DNA from: Ustilaginoidea virens
Lineage: Eukaryota > Ascomycota > Sordariomycetes > Hypocreales > Clavicipitaceae
Assembly (NCBI RefSeq): GCF_000687475.1
Contig: NC_057317.1
Location: forward strand, 5,828,501 to 5,892,500
Length of the DNA stretch: 64,000 nucleotides
Direction: 5' to 3'
The stretch's first letter is position 1. The number at the start of each line of letters is the position of its first letter. Below are positions 47,527-59,242 of the stretch, piece after piece. The notes under the pieces are model-generated. The model searched no databases and was not told the DNA's origin. It saw nothing but the letters and a program-made list of their open reading frames with translations. The position numbers and the translations under genes are program-made.

Positions 47527-48422
47527 GATGGTTTGGTGGTCTGGACTTCTGGACTTGTTATTTGGGGGGGGGGGCTTGCGTTGTGCTGATTGATGTGCAG
47601 GTCACACTGGCTGCATCGAGTGCGACGAAGTTGGTTGAGCGAGGACGAGGCGAGGGGGGCGCGGCGGAGCTGTCCCGGCCGTTGCTATATACCTCGTCTG
47701 TACCTCGTCCTGCGGCGGCATCCAGATGAATGACAAAGACAGACAACGCACCGCATTTGCGTCGCTGCAAGACGCCACGGGCATTCTTTGCCGGTCCGCG
47801 AGATTCCACGCGAATCATCGATGGATGGCGCCGGATGATGATGGATGGACGGATGGCACCACGAGCTGGGTGGGGCTTGGGCCGTGCTGACCAAGCCACA
47901 TATGTACCATACCCTTCATTATTCAGCAGCAAGCAGCTTCAGTCGTGCGTCTTGTGTGTGCAAAGCACGCACTTGGCGCATCTGGCAGGCGCAAAGCTAG
48001 TGTGGATCTTGGCGATTCGGCCCCTTGGTGTCCGCGAATCAACAAGCGAGGGCGGCAGCCACTCGCGCCTTTCCTCCTCGGTGGAATGCGGGTCCGTAGT
48101 CGGTTTTGGTACCGAGCTTTTCAGAATCAAACAAACGGGCACGCGTTCCCAAGGTTCGAGGCAACAATTCTTCTCAGGCCATGTTCATCATGCTCATTAC
48201 AAAAGGTCAACAAGCTGTAGCTGTAGCTGTGGCTGTGGCTGTGGCTGTACTCGGGGAGCATCAATAGGAAGCAAATATAAAAGAAGAACAAAAAAAGGGA
48301 AAAAAAAAAAAAAGGGGGGGGGGGGGGGGGGGGGGGGGGGAAGAGGAAGAAGGAGAAGAAGAAGAAGAAGAAGATGAAGAAGAAAAAGAAAAAAGAAAAA
48401 AAAAAGAAAAAGAAGAGGTGTG
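47527..48422. other. Intergenic with low-complexity tract
   Basis: NmrA-like upstream region followed by the low-complexity block listed separately. No gene supported. Confidence 0.6.
48214..48419 (+). repeat. Low-complexity block: TGTAGC/TGTGGC repeats, A14-G27 run, GAA repeats
   Basis: Tandem CTGTAG/CTGTGG hexamers (48214-48249), an A-rich segment with A14 at 48300-48313, 27 guanines (48314-48340), then GAA/AAG triplets to 48419. It lies just after the stop codon of the MYB/SANT-like gene (minus strand), so its transcript would be C- and T-rich there. Poly-G of this length can form quadruplexes. Confidence 0.85.
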
Positions 48423-49544
48423 CTAAAAGCTGGCGCCTTCGCCGAAATTCGAGTCTATCCACGCCGTCTTGTGCGCCTTTGACGACAACGCGTTCCAGAT
48501 TACCGGATTCAGCTCGTGACTCTTCAGCCACGCAATCACCCGGATCACGGCGGCCATTCCGAGTGCGCCGGTCAGCGTTTGGCAGTCCGTGATGGCCGCG
48601 GCGAGGTCCCTGGCTCCCACGACCTCGCAGGCGCCGACATACTGCCGCTGCTGCACGGCATTTGGTGGTGGTGCCATGCTGGTTGACGCAGGGGAAACGG
48701 CCGTGCCGACTCGCGCCCCTGCGCGATCGAGAGCCCTCTTGCTCCAGACGCTGCCGAGTGAAGCGGTCGCAGTTGCAGGTGCACGTGCACGTGCCGGTGC
48801 TGGTGCCGGTGCCGTTGCCGGTGCCGGTCCAGTTGCGGACGCGGCTGCGCTGGACCGGGTAACGCGTGGTGTTGGCATCGTCGCCGTGCTCAGACGCAGG
48901 CCCGACGCAGCGGCTGGCTGATGGACCAGTTGCCACTCGGCTCGGTCGACCTCGTCGTCCGTAACCGCCATGCTGTGGTCTCCCCTCTGCACACCACCGC
49001 CACCGTCCACAGTGTCTTCCTGCTCGGTGTCCTGCTCGGTGTCCTGCTCAGTGTCTCGCTCGTCCTGCTCGGCTGCGTGCTTCCGCTTCAGGCTGCCCGG
49101 GTCCGGCGATGCCGCCATCGTTCCGCTGTACGTAGAGTCGGCTGCAAAAATCTCTGCCCACGAAGAAAGGGAAATGACGTCGTTGAACACCAGTGGCTTG
49201 GGATTGAGTATGCCATAAGTCTTTTTATGTTGCGACCTGATGAGGCTTGTCGTCTTGCTAGTCATTCGGAGCTCGCCAGTCTCCTCGTTATACTGCGTTC
49301 CCGGTTGTTCTAGCACGAGGCAAAAGACTTCCCAGAGCTTTTTCAGGCCAAAGTATTTGTATCGGACGGCCGCGAATCCTCTCTTGACGTGAAAGCGCGC
49401 TTCCAGCAGGAAGACAAAGTCTTCGAAAATGTCTCGCCAGGAATTCTCAAGCTGACCGTCTCGGCGAGCAACGAGGAGAAGTTCGAGAAGGAAGAGCGTT
49501 TGTTCATTGGTCCAGCTGTTGGACATGGATTTTTTTGCCGTCAT
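48423..49544 (-). CDS. MYB/SANT-like DNA-binding domain protein
   Basis: Intronless, 373 aa. Residues ~8-95 (NSWTNEQTLFLLELLLVARR, then WRDIFEDF, RYKYFGLKKLWEVF) form a three-helix trihelix/Myb-SANT-like domain with the regularly spaced Trp and aromatic residues typical of Myb_DNA-bind_3. This domain is common in nuclear proteins and in proteins derived from PIF/Harbinger transposons. The middle has a TEQDTEQDTEQED acidic repeat (three units), then a Pro/Ala-rich run with APAPAPARARAPATATA. The C-terminus has a helical stretch ending FGEGASF. Probably nuclear and DNA-binding; targets unknown. The shorter start at 49526 (MSNSW) is possible. The Ala/Pro run may be length-variable. Confidence 0.78.
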   Translation of the reverse strand: MTAKKSMSNSWTNEQTLFLLELLLVARRDGQLENSWRDIFEDFVFLLEARFHVKRGFAAVRYKYFGLKKLWEVFCLVLEQPGTQYNEETGELRMTSKTTSLIRSQHKKTYGILNPKPLVFNDVISLSSWAEIFAADSTYSGTMAASPDPGSLKRKHAAEQDERDTEQDTEQDTEQEDTVDGGGGVQRGDHSMAVTDDEVDRAEWQLVHQPAAASGLRLSTATMPTPRVTRSSAAASATGPAPATAPAPAPARARAPATATASLGSVWSKRALDRAGARVGTAVSPASTSMAPPPNAVQQRQYVGACEVVGARDLAAAITDCQTLTGALGMAAVIRVIAWLKSHELNPVIWNALSSKAHKTAWIDSNFGEGASF

Positions 49545-52500
49545 GTTTTATCATGTACCAGGAGAAGACGAGGAATCAATGGCTGGAGAGTGCAATTGAT
49601 TGAGCGTTGTGTGTCGTGACGTGCGCGGTGCAAGGTGACGCGCCGAGAGCAAGACTTGGACGAGACTGAATTGTTTTGTTTTGGGGAAGACGGTGTGGCG
49701 GCGCTGCTCCGCACGCCCCCGGAAACGCGGAAACGGAAACGCGCGAGAAGAGTGGGGCGCGGCAGGCGTAGAAAGGGTTTTTCGCGACGGAACCAATGGG
49801 CTCGCGGGCGCCCTTATTGTTTATCAGACCCTTATTGTTTATCAGTCCGGAAGAGGTAGTTACGGAACACGTACTCCCGTACCCAGGTGCCTACCTACTA
49901 AGGTACCTGCCTAGGTAGGTAGGTAGGTAGGTAAGGTATGCATTGGTTCATCCATCCGCTTCTTGGGGATTACACTGCCTGGACGGTCCGGTCATAACAT
50001 AGGTAGGTATGCTGTCCTTGCTGCCGTTGCTGACGAGGCGAGGCTTTGGATGCCACCAGACTTGTCAATGCCGCAGCTTCGCGCCATGCCATTGATTCAT
50101 GATGCGAAACTATCGGCGCGTGGGCGGGCGGCCTCTGATACTCGTCGGTTGCGTCCACGCGTGGCAAGGCTGCTGACTCGGGGCAGCGACCATGGCCCTG
50201 ATCCAAGTGCCGAGAGTATGCTGCACCGTTTCAGCAGCGCCCTCGCAATGTCTTCTGCCCAGCATCACTGGCAGGTAGGTAGTTAACCCGCACTTGGTCA
50301 CTGGACCTGGCAAAGGGGCAGCGACAAGACGGCTGGTTTCTCTGGCCGTACTCCAGAGTCCCGTACCGAGTATGCGTAAAGGCGGGACACGACGTGTTCC
50401 GAGACCTGCACCAGGCTGACTGCCCAGGTTCCTGGTGGCTGGTGGTAAAAGTAGGTACGGAGTACGGAGTAGGTGGTTTGCTGTGTGACGGTGTCGGAGA
50501 CGGTGGGAAAAGATTCGTCACACACCGCACGTTAGCCAGCGGCACGCCAGCATCACCGTCGCAAAAACCCTTTAGCGTTTCTTCAGCGTGGAATCTGGTT
50601 CGTCGTCGTCCCGCTTTGAGCCGGCGAACTTGCAGTTTTGCCGTTGCAGGGCACGGATGGTGCTCATTCTTTGAATCATCCGATGGGCGTGCAGGCCGCG
50701 ACTGGCGAGTCCGCAACCGTCGATGCTCCCTCCATCACGGGTTCCTCTTATTCAGTTGACTAACAACCTGTTATTTCCGAGCCCACAGTTCGAACTTGGA
50801 TCGAGTTTTTAATGGGATCCACAGCAATCGATGCCGTGGCCGTTGATGGCAACAAGTAACGAATGGCATTCCCTCTGGATGCATGCGTCCTAGTTAACCA
50901 CGATACATACGTCGTCGACGCAAGCGGTTCGTGATTTGCCGAGGTGGAGCTTGCTTGAGCCCGTCGCCCTGCTCCATGACAAAGCCGTCAAGTCCCGCAG
51001 TATGCAGTATTGAGCAAGTGACCAGGTCGACCGCAGCGCCACTCTGGTGGAGGGAGGGGGGGCTGAATCCGGCTTTTGAAAGGATTAATTAAGCTCGCAA
51101 AAAGTGATCGATACGTGCAAGGGCGTTTCCGACATGACACGAGCCAACCGAAGCGCCTCATAAGCCCATGATTTCACTAGCTCCGCCGAGATTAGAGTTC
51201 AACTATGCGGTCCAGCGGCAGCAGGAAGCGGGAAGGCTGGAGGCTGTGCTGTGCTGTGCTAACGACAAATCCCTGCGATGGTGGCCTCGTTGAAGAATTC
51301 CGCACGGGGGTCGGGGCTCAACGAGGACATGCATGCTTCATCGGGGGTCAAGCGATGTGCGCAGATTCTCAGAGTGATGAAATTTCTGCACGGAGAAGAC
51401 GCTTCTCCGTTGACGGGGTGGTGGACCGTGGACCGTGGACCGTCTCCGCCGGCTTCACAATTGCCATCGGGCCATGACATGATTCATCGCCGAGTCTCTT
51501 TTCTTTCAATCGAGCAAATGGAGCCACATTCCAGGTCCCACTGCCCGCCCAGTCGGCAACAGACAGGGCCTCCCAGGCAGCTTCCGTCTCATGACCTACT
51601 GTACGCAGTACCTCATGGCGCCAATGTGACCCGACCACGACCCCGACCCCGACCCCGACCCGCCTTTGTCTGCCGGAGCGAACAACTCAACAACTGCCCG
51701 GACCCTGGACTCTGGATTCTGCCGTGCTGTGCTGTGTGGCCGACCTACTAGAGTAGGGGGATTCTGCCTTGCGAGACGCTACCCGTGTGCGACCTCGTGC
51801 ACAGGCGCAGGCGCAGGCGCAGGAACAAGGTCGATGATTTCCTTTTCTTTTGGCGTCCGCGGATGCCTTGTGGGGTTCAAGCATCCCGAGCCATTTCTGC
51901 CTACGGAGTACGGGCAAGGCACAGGGGGGAGGGGAGTACGCGCCTGGAAAAAGGATGAGATTGGTGGCGCCGCATGCTGGCTGTCTGGCCGCCGGCGGTC
52001 AAAATTCTGCGAGGGCGCCCATGTGAAGAAGCAGGTGGGTGAAGTTTTCCCCATGCTTGCTTGCTTGCTTGGTGGTCAACGATCAACAAGATTGTTCAGA
52101 CCGCTCGACACGTCGACGCCTGCACGGTCCCTCGCCGTCACGGCTTGTTCTCGTCACGTCCAATGGAATGGAGCTTGTGAGAGCGTGCAAAATGGAAACC
52201 CAGCCCAAGCCCAACGGGGCGGCAAAGGAAGAAGAAGAAGCAGGGTGGTGGGTGGTGGTGGGTGGTGGGCGGTGGGTGGTCGGGAAAAAAAAAAAAAAAA
52301 AAAAAAATGTCGAGGTTGGGCAGCTTGCCAAGAGGTAGGTAGGTACCTGAGGTAGGTACGGAGTACTCGGTAGCTCACGCCCCGCTTGCCTCGTAGCGTA
52401 GGACGACTTCACCTTGGGTGGGGCTGCCCAGGGCGCCGGGCACTGCTGATTGGCAAGGTCGGGGCTAGCCTGGGCGTAGCCGAATGGGACCCAGCAGCGG

Positions 52501-53143
52501 TCTCCCTGCCCATGACGCTATGGCGGGGCAGTTGCGACCCAGCCCCCGGTCTGACGCCATGGATTTCGATTCGTCGTCGACCACTCTCGGCAGCTGCGGA
52601 TCAGTCAGTACGTGTCGATACATACTAGCCTTGGTTGGAGCGGGCAAGAAGAACGTACCAGACCAGACCAGACTGGACTCTGGTGGGCGGGCCAACTGAC
52701 TGGAGGTGCCTCTGGAAAGGTGCACGTCTTGCAAGGTGCCTTGGAAGCTATTGAAGCCTGGCAAATGGCACTACTAAAAAACAGCTTGCCTGTGGGCTCC
52801 CTCCCTCCCGCCCCCCCAGCAGCCCCCCACAAGCCCGCCCAGGGACAGACAGGCAAGGGCCGCAAGTCAAAGCCGCAACCAGAGATGGACGCTGGTCTGC
52901 TTCTCCCTCCCCTCGCCTGATTGATTCACCAGCCCATCAACTCCTATAAACACAGCCATCCTCGCGCCGCCTCTTCTTGGCCTTTCTACGCACATACTCT
53001 TCCGCCTGCCTCGCTCCCGCCTACTGCCTGCTGCCTACTGCCTACTGCCTACTGCCTACAAAGGCGCCAGCGCTTCCCAGCTCCTCCGACAAGTCTGGTG
53101 CATCGTCTTGCCATTGATTGCCAGGTGCAGCAACAGTCCCGCA
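49545..53143. other. Long intergenic region with repeats
   Basis: About 3.6 kb without a convincing gene. It contains a (GGTA)n microsatellite (about 49913-49935), the decamer TACGGAGTAC around 50456-50466, 51902-51911 and 52357-52366, GACCCC repeats (about 51642-51662), and A23 at 52285-52307. Short reading frames overlap on both strands. Confidence 0.55.
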
Positions 53144-53795
53144 ATGGAGATCCCGCCCATCATAAGGCTGGCCATTCTTGGCGCCATTGCCCTCCTCGAC
53201 ATTGTCTCGCTGGGCCTTCTCGCCTACGGTACGTGACCTTGCCCTTGCCCTTGTTGTTGTTGTTGTTGTTGTTGTTGTTCCCACCGCCTCGCCGAGCGCA
53301 AGCAGCTGACGAATTCACGCAGTCGTCAACGCATGGAGCTACGACTACAACGTAGGCTTCGAGACCTACCACGTCACCGCGCCGGCCAGCGTCAACTTCA
53401 TGCTCTTCAACACCGTGTGGACCATCCTCGTCCTCGTCTACCTGACCGTTGTCCCACGCCTTCTGGCCTCGCTGTACCACAGCCTCATCGCTCTAGTTCT
53501 GCTCGCCGTCACCACTCTTTTCTGGTTCGCCGGCTCGATTGCTCTCGCCGTGCGCCTCGGCGCCCATACCTGCGGCGGGGGGGACTTTTGCACCTCGTAC
53601 CAGTCCGCGCAGGCCGCTACCGCCTTTGGCTTCTTCATCTGGGCCCTCTTCACCGCCCTGCTCGTCTTTGAGGCGTTGGGATTTCTACAGCACGGCATCA
53701 AGGGACGCGCCAACGCCGACGGCACGGGTACGCAGATGACGTCTCAGACTGCCCCGGAGACGTATCCTCAGGCTCCTCAGGCTGCCCAGGTTTAA
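53144..53795 (+). CDS. MARVEL-like four-helix membrane protein
   Basis: Two exons, 53144-53228 and 53323-53795, with a 94-bp GTACGT...CAG intron carrying a (TTG)n run; 185 aa. Four hydrophobic segments: residues ~6-28, ~50-70 (FMLFNTVWTILVLVYLTV), ~74-101 and ~121-146. A loop with two cysteines (TCGGGDFC) lies between the third and fourth. This is the MARVEL layout, with both ends cytosolic and roles in vesicle or membrane-domain organisation. The C-terminal tail is polar (TQMTSQTAPETYPQAPQ). No signal peptide. The donor at 53229 and acceptor at 53322 restore the frame. The precise function is unknown. Confidence 0.85.
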
Positions 53796-55313
53796 TCTAC
53801 ACTCGACGCCCAACCCTGGATTAATCTGCTTTCTGCGCTTTCTTCCTTCCTTCTTTCTTGCTTTCTTTTTAGATGGAAAGACGAAACGGATGTATTACTG
53901 CGCCATTGGCGGCGCTCTCTCACGCGAGACTCGTACGAACGTCATGGTTTTTCTTTGTCGAATCTGTTTTGGATAGCTATGAAGTGGCAAGCTGGGAGGA
54001 AATTGATACCCTCGTTCGGAGTTGGATCACAGCTTTCTTTGCCGTAGCAATACATTATGTTCAATCATGTACCCCGCGGGCTTTGCTCCATTGCCTAGCT
54101 GCTGCCCATCCCCCGTCGGTGTCACGCTGGAATCATCAAACATCACCGCCCTCAGGAATGCCAGGTTTTGGTTTTACTTGCAGTCGCGCCTGCAACTTGA
54201 TTCTTTCAGCCCGCAGCGATCAACAGGCAGCGCTTGCCTCCCTCCAAATCCGCTACTCTAGGAACGAGCTACGTGCGAACGAGCCACGTGCCTACGACGC
54301 AGCAAGCAGATTCATAGCCAAGATTGCCCGAGATTGCCCAGATTGCCAGACCCAACGGCAACACGACGGCCACGTCCTCCTAGTACGCGTACGCCAGAGG
54401 TACCGGTGTAGAAGGGCACGGGGGTTCCAACTCTGGGGATATACCAAGGAGGACGGATGGCGAGGGCCGTCCGGCCGCGGTTTGCTTAGGCATGCGGGCC
54501 CGGCAGTTGCTTGTTGCCGGCCTCGCTCAAGCACCCCCATGTTTGTTTGTTCCTTCCTCTCGTAGAACCGGTCTGCGGTCGCACGCGATAAAAGCTTCAC
54601 TCGCCGCCCCGCAGTTGCGCCATTTCTGCCCGACGTCACGGCTCCTCGCTGCCGTGTGTGAGTCACGAGACCGGCCATCGCCCCCCCCCCCCCCCCCCCC
54701 CCCCCCCATGCCGGAAAACACGGCTGCTGTGCCAGCAGGTGCTTGGTGTGGGCGTGTCTGGCGTCTCTCGACGGCTCTATATCCGTGGCTGGATCGGTGG
54801 GTTTTCTTTATTCGTGGGCAGGGGGATCATGGTGTTGCTGATGGGAAGTGCTGGCTGGCTGGCTCTGTGGAGTGCGCAAATGCTGGTTTGGGGGGGGCGG
54901 TGACTCACGGGGGCGATATTCCTGGCAAGGCGCACGGGCACGGATTGGAAAAGGGCAACTGCGCGACGCGGGGGCATGCGGCTGTTGTTCATGACAGGTT
55001 GCTGTCGTCAGTGGAAGCGGCCGTTTTTTCGCAGGGAGCTGGCGATAGGCGCGCGCGCTGCGGCGGCTCACAAGCTCCTCCAAGTGGCAGCTCGCAGTTG
55101 CGCCGTGATATCGATATACCAGCTGGAACGGGCCGAGTTTAGGCAAGGCCATCAGCAGCCGAGTCTACAACACGAGTATTCGCCATCTTTGGCTTTCGTT
55201 ACACTCTACCCCCGGTAACAAGATATACAAGCAACTACATGGTACAAAGGGAAATCTACTAGACGGCTGCGAAATCACTGCCTCGGAACGAGCCAGCATT
55301 TGTCAATCCTCTT
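53796..55313. other. Intergenic, poly-C run inside
   Basis: About 1.5 kb between convergent genes; the only notable part is 27 cytosines at 54681-54707. Small reading frames have no family signal. Confidence 0.55.
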
Positions 55314-58300
55314 CTAGATATAGATGCCGCAGCCCACCGGATACACTAGCCCGTCAAAGGCATTCGACGTAGCTCCGGACGGCGTCGTGATTGCGAAATT
55401 GAATTGAAAGCCGCCTGAATTCTGGCCAAACGAGATCCTCAGCGGGTAGTAATAGCCCTGCGTCATCTGAAACGTCGTGCAGCCGCTGACGTATCTCGTG
55501 CCTGCGTTCGTATTGGGAACAGTCGGCTGTAGCTGAGCTTCGGCAAGCGAAGGCGCGCCCGGGTTGACGCTCCCGTGGGCGCAGTCGACGGCGCTGCCGT
55601 TGCCAACAAAAAGATTGGCGCGATCGTCGGTGTTGGTCATGCACAGCTGGAAGGTGCCGGTTTCCCGGGGCCGGTAGAAGCCCGAGTAGACGAGCCCAAA
55701 GGCGTTCCCGTCGACGGTTATCCCGTTGACAACCTGGGCAAAGTTGTTGAGGTAGTATATTGGGCCCAGGTACGTGTTGCAGGTCGCGCCGAAGGTGACG
55801 CCGGCCGGCACGCTGTTTGTCGGCACGTTTGTCGAGTTGGTCAGGGTTTGCCCTATCACGCTTTGCCCCAGGTAGAGGCTGTAGTTGCCGTTGTTGTTCG
55901 GGATGGAGCCGCCGTAGCCGCCGTAGCCGGTGCAGAAGGGGTTGTTGTAGACCTTGAGATTGAGACCGGCGGGGGCGCAGGAAGAATTGATGTTGCTGCA
56001 ATAACCGGGGTAGATGGGCAACGGCGTCTCGACAATCACTGTGCCGGGGACGGTTCCGGAGGCGGGGATGGTGACGGTGCCAGCAGTTGCGCTGAAGCTC
56101 GTTACCAATTGCGTTACCGTGACGTATGATGGCGAAATCGAAGAAGTTGGCGTGACAAAGACAATGACGGATCCGGGGACGGTCCCGCTCGGGTCGACAG
56201 TCAAGGTCGTTGGGACGGTCTCTGTTCCGGTCAACGCCTGGGTGAGGGTGACATAAGGTCCGGTTATGGGTGGCGTCTGGATGATGACGGACCCGGGAAC
56301 GGTGCCGCTTGGCGGGATTGTCAGCGTAATCGGAGCTGTCTCGGTGCCGGTCAGGGTTTGCGTGACGGTCACATAGGGGCCGGTAATAGGCGGTGTCTGA
56401 ATGATGACGGACCCGGGAACGGTGCCGCTTGGCGGGATTGTTAGCGTAATCGGAACTGTCTCGGTGCCAGTCAGGGTTTGCGTCACGGTCACGTAGGGGC
56501 CCGTGATAGGCGGCGTCTGGATGATGACAGTTCCGGGAACAGTGCCGCTGGGGGAAACAGTCACTGTCAATACCGCCGTGTCAGTGCCGGTTAGGACTTG
56601 AGTAATGGTCACATAGGAGGCTATTGCTGGTGGCGTCTGTATCACGACAGTACCGGGAACAGTGCCAGTAGGTGGGATGGTCACCGTCACAGCTGCCGTG
56701 TCAGTGCCGGTGAGAGACTGGGTAATCGTGACATAGGACTCTACTACCGGCGGCGTCTGGATGATGACAGTTCCGGGAACAGTGCCACTGGGAGAAACAG
56801 TCACCGTCGTGGGTACTGTATTACTGCCGGTGAGAGACTGAGTCATAGTAATGTAGGACTCAACTACCGGCGGCGTCTGGATGATGACAGTTCCGGGAAC
56901 AGTACCGCTGGGGGAAACAGTCACCGTCGTGGGTACTGTATTACTGCCGGTGAGAGACTGAGTGATAGTAATGTAGGACTCAACTACCGGCGGCGTCTGG
57001 ATGATAATAGTCCCGGGAACAGTACCGCTCGGGGGGACTGTCACCGTCGTAGGTGCCGTATTGCTGCCGGTAAGAGACTGGGTTACAGTGATGTAGGACT
57101 CCGCCACTGGCGGCGTCTGGATGACTACAGTCCCTGGGACGGTGCCGCTGGGCGAGATGGTCATGGTCGTGAGCGCCGTGTCTGTCCCCGTGAGGGTCTG
57201 CGTAATGGTGATATAAGCGGCCGGAAGGACTGGTGTTTGGATAACCACAGTGCCCGGAACCGTACCGGTAGGTGGGATGGTCACCGTAGTAGCGGCTGTA
57301 CCAGTGCCGGTGAGAGACTGGGTAATCGTGGCATAGGACTCTACTGCCGGCGGCGTCTGGATGATGACAGTGCCGGGAACCGTGCCACTAGGTGCAACAG
57401 TCACCGTTGTTGCATCTGTAGCTGTGTCGGTACGCGGTTGCGTCAGGGTAATGTAGGATGCTGTGGGGGCTGCTGTCTGCGTGCTTGTAGTGCTGGCAGC
57501 CGTGCTTGCGACCGTGCTGCTGGATGGACTGGTTCCCGTTGAAGATGATGCATCAGTGCTGGTAAGAGCCTGAGAAAGGGTCGCAGAAGAATCAGTGAGA
57601 GACGACGTATCTGATGCCGTACTGCTGGAGGAAATGGTTGTTGTTGAAGGATCTGTGGTGGTGCTGGAAGAACTGGCGGAAGACGATGTATCCGAACCCG
57701 TACTGCTGGAAGACATCAATGCCGTTGAAAGCTCTATGGTGGTGCTGGTGGAAGCCTGGGTGAGGGTGCTGGAAGAGCTGGTGGAAGACGTATCTGAAAC
57801 CATACTGCTGGAAGAGATGGTTGTTGTTGTAGGCTCTGCGGTAGTGCTGGAATAGCTGGTAGCAGACGACATATCTGAAACCATGGTACTGCTGGACGAG
57901 ATGGTTGTCGTTGGAGCCTGCGTGGTGGTGCTGGAAGAGCTGGTAGAAGACGATGTATCCGAGACCGTATTGCTGGACGAGATGGTTGCCGTTGAAGGAT
58001 CTGTGGTGGTGCTGGAAGAGCTGGCAGAAGACGATGTATCCGAGACCGTACTGCTGGACGAGATGGCTGCCGTTGAAGGCTCTGTGGTGGTGCTGGAAGA
58101 GCTGGCGGAAGACGATGTATCTGAGACCGTACTGCTGGAAGACATGGTCGTCGTTGGAGGCGCTGTGGTAGTGCTAGAGCTGGTGGAAGAGGACGTGTCA
58201 GAAACAGTACTGCTGGGAGACATGGTCGTGGTCAGAGGCTCAGTTGTGGTGCTGGAAGAGCTGGCGGAAGACGACGTATCAGAAACAGTACTGCTGGAAG

Positions 58301-59242
58301 AGATGGTGGTCGTCAGAGGCTCAGTTGTGGTGCTGGAAGAGATGGTCAAAGAGGATGTACTCGATGCCGAACTACTGGAGATGGTGGTCGTCAGAGGCTC
58401 AGCTGTGGTGCCGGAAGAGCTGGTCAAAGAGGATGCACTCGATGCCAAACTACTGGAGATGGTCGTGGTTGCAGGCCCCAAAGTGGTGCTGCCAAGGGCC
58501 TGGGTGATTGTGCTGGAGGAACTCGCGAAAGACGGTGTGCTTGAGCCCGCGCTGGAAGAAACAGTCGTCGTCGTCGGCTCTGTAGTGCTGCTGGACGGGA
58601 CAGATGTTGTTGCCGACGCCGCAGCAGTGCTGCCGAGAGCCTGGCTAAGGGTGACTGAGGAAGCGGTGATGGAACTGGTAGACGACGTGCTGCTGGACGG
58701 GACGGCTGCCGAAGCAGGCGCCGTGGACGAGGAAGAAGTCGCCGTCGCGGGCTGGGTGCTCGTGCTGGACGGGCTTGCCGCGGGCGGTGTTTGGACGATG
58801 ACCGTGCCGATGCCGGTGCCGCTCGGCGCGATGGTGAGTGTTGTTGGCGTCGTGTTGGTCCCCGGGACCGCGGCGCTGGGCTGGGTCGTCACCGTGATGG
58901 TCTGCGCAACGCCCTGTGCCGTCACCGTGACGGTCCGCGTGGCCGCCGCCGCCGCAGCAGCAGCAGCATCGGCTCCGGCCTGCTGGTCGCTGGGATCCGC
59001 CTGGCGGGAACATTGCGTCCCGGATTCCGAGCCCGTGCTACGTACAATTGTGTTAGTCGAGTTCTCTGCCGGCTGTTTGCCGTCTCAGCAACGCACTATG
59101 CTCCGGTTAACGCGAATAAGGTGCCGCCGCAGTGGACGCGCAACGGCTGGTATCGAACGACGGTGTCCGCGGAGCAGTCCTGCGAGGAGACGGTCGCCCC
59201 CAGACGCCATATGCACAGCTGGAGCAGGAACAGCCGCGCCAT
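55314..59242 (-). CDS. Large secreted adhesin with Ser/Thr repeats, 12 tandem 40-aa repeats and a C-terminal GLEYA/PA14-like domain
   Basis: Two minus-strand exons: 59242-59097 and 59037-55314, with a 59-bp GTGCGT...TAG intron; 1,289 aa. The spliced N-terminus MARLFLLQLCIWRLGATVSS is a signal peptide; the large ORF alone lacks one, which is why I add this first exon. Residues ~50-130: Ala run and a diverged TITVT repeat; ~130-570: Ser/Thr-rich with repeated TISSSSTVSDTSSSASSSS units; ~575-1059: twelve 40-aa repeats with core Y-x-T-x-TQ-x-LTGT and PPSGTVPGTVIIQTPP; ~1060-1289: cysteine-containing domain with GTFQLCMTNTDDRANLFVG and YYYPLRISFGQNSGGFQFNF, resembling GLEYA/PA14 lectin-like adhesins. 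No GPI signal at the end (GCGIYI). Likely cell-wall or secreted, binding sugars; the O-glycosylated middle would act as a stalk. Confidence 0.88.
56008..57460 (-). repeat. Twelve tandem ~120-bp coding repeats in the adhesin gene
   Basis: Each unit encodes 40-43 aa and begins with Tyr-(Ile/Val/Ala)-Thr and ends in IIQTPP-like residues. Units 5 and 6 (nearest the middle) differ by one residue, and units 9 and 10 by one residue, indicating recent duplication or gene conversion. The outer units are more diverged. Copy number may vary between strains. Confidence 0.9.

Noticed and set aside
46674..47589. Plus-strand frames opposite the NmrA-like gene
   Set aside because: The minus strand has the Rossmann motif and a valid intron; these are GC-rich shadows.
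51640..51662. GACCCC tandem repeats as a CRISPR-like or telomeric array
   Set aside because: Too short, no spacers, and not a fungal telomere unit; a simple repeat.
51666..52355. 229-codon frame on the plus strand
   Set aside because: It crosses a poly-A run and repeats, has no domain, and the opposite strand is equally open.
53873..54565. 230-codon frame after the MARVEL-like gene
   Set aside because: Arbitrary composition, no conserved motif; begins in the probable 3' UTR.
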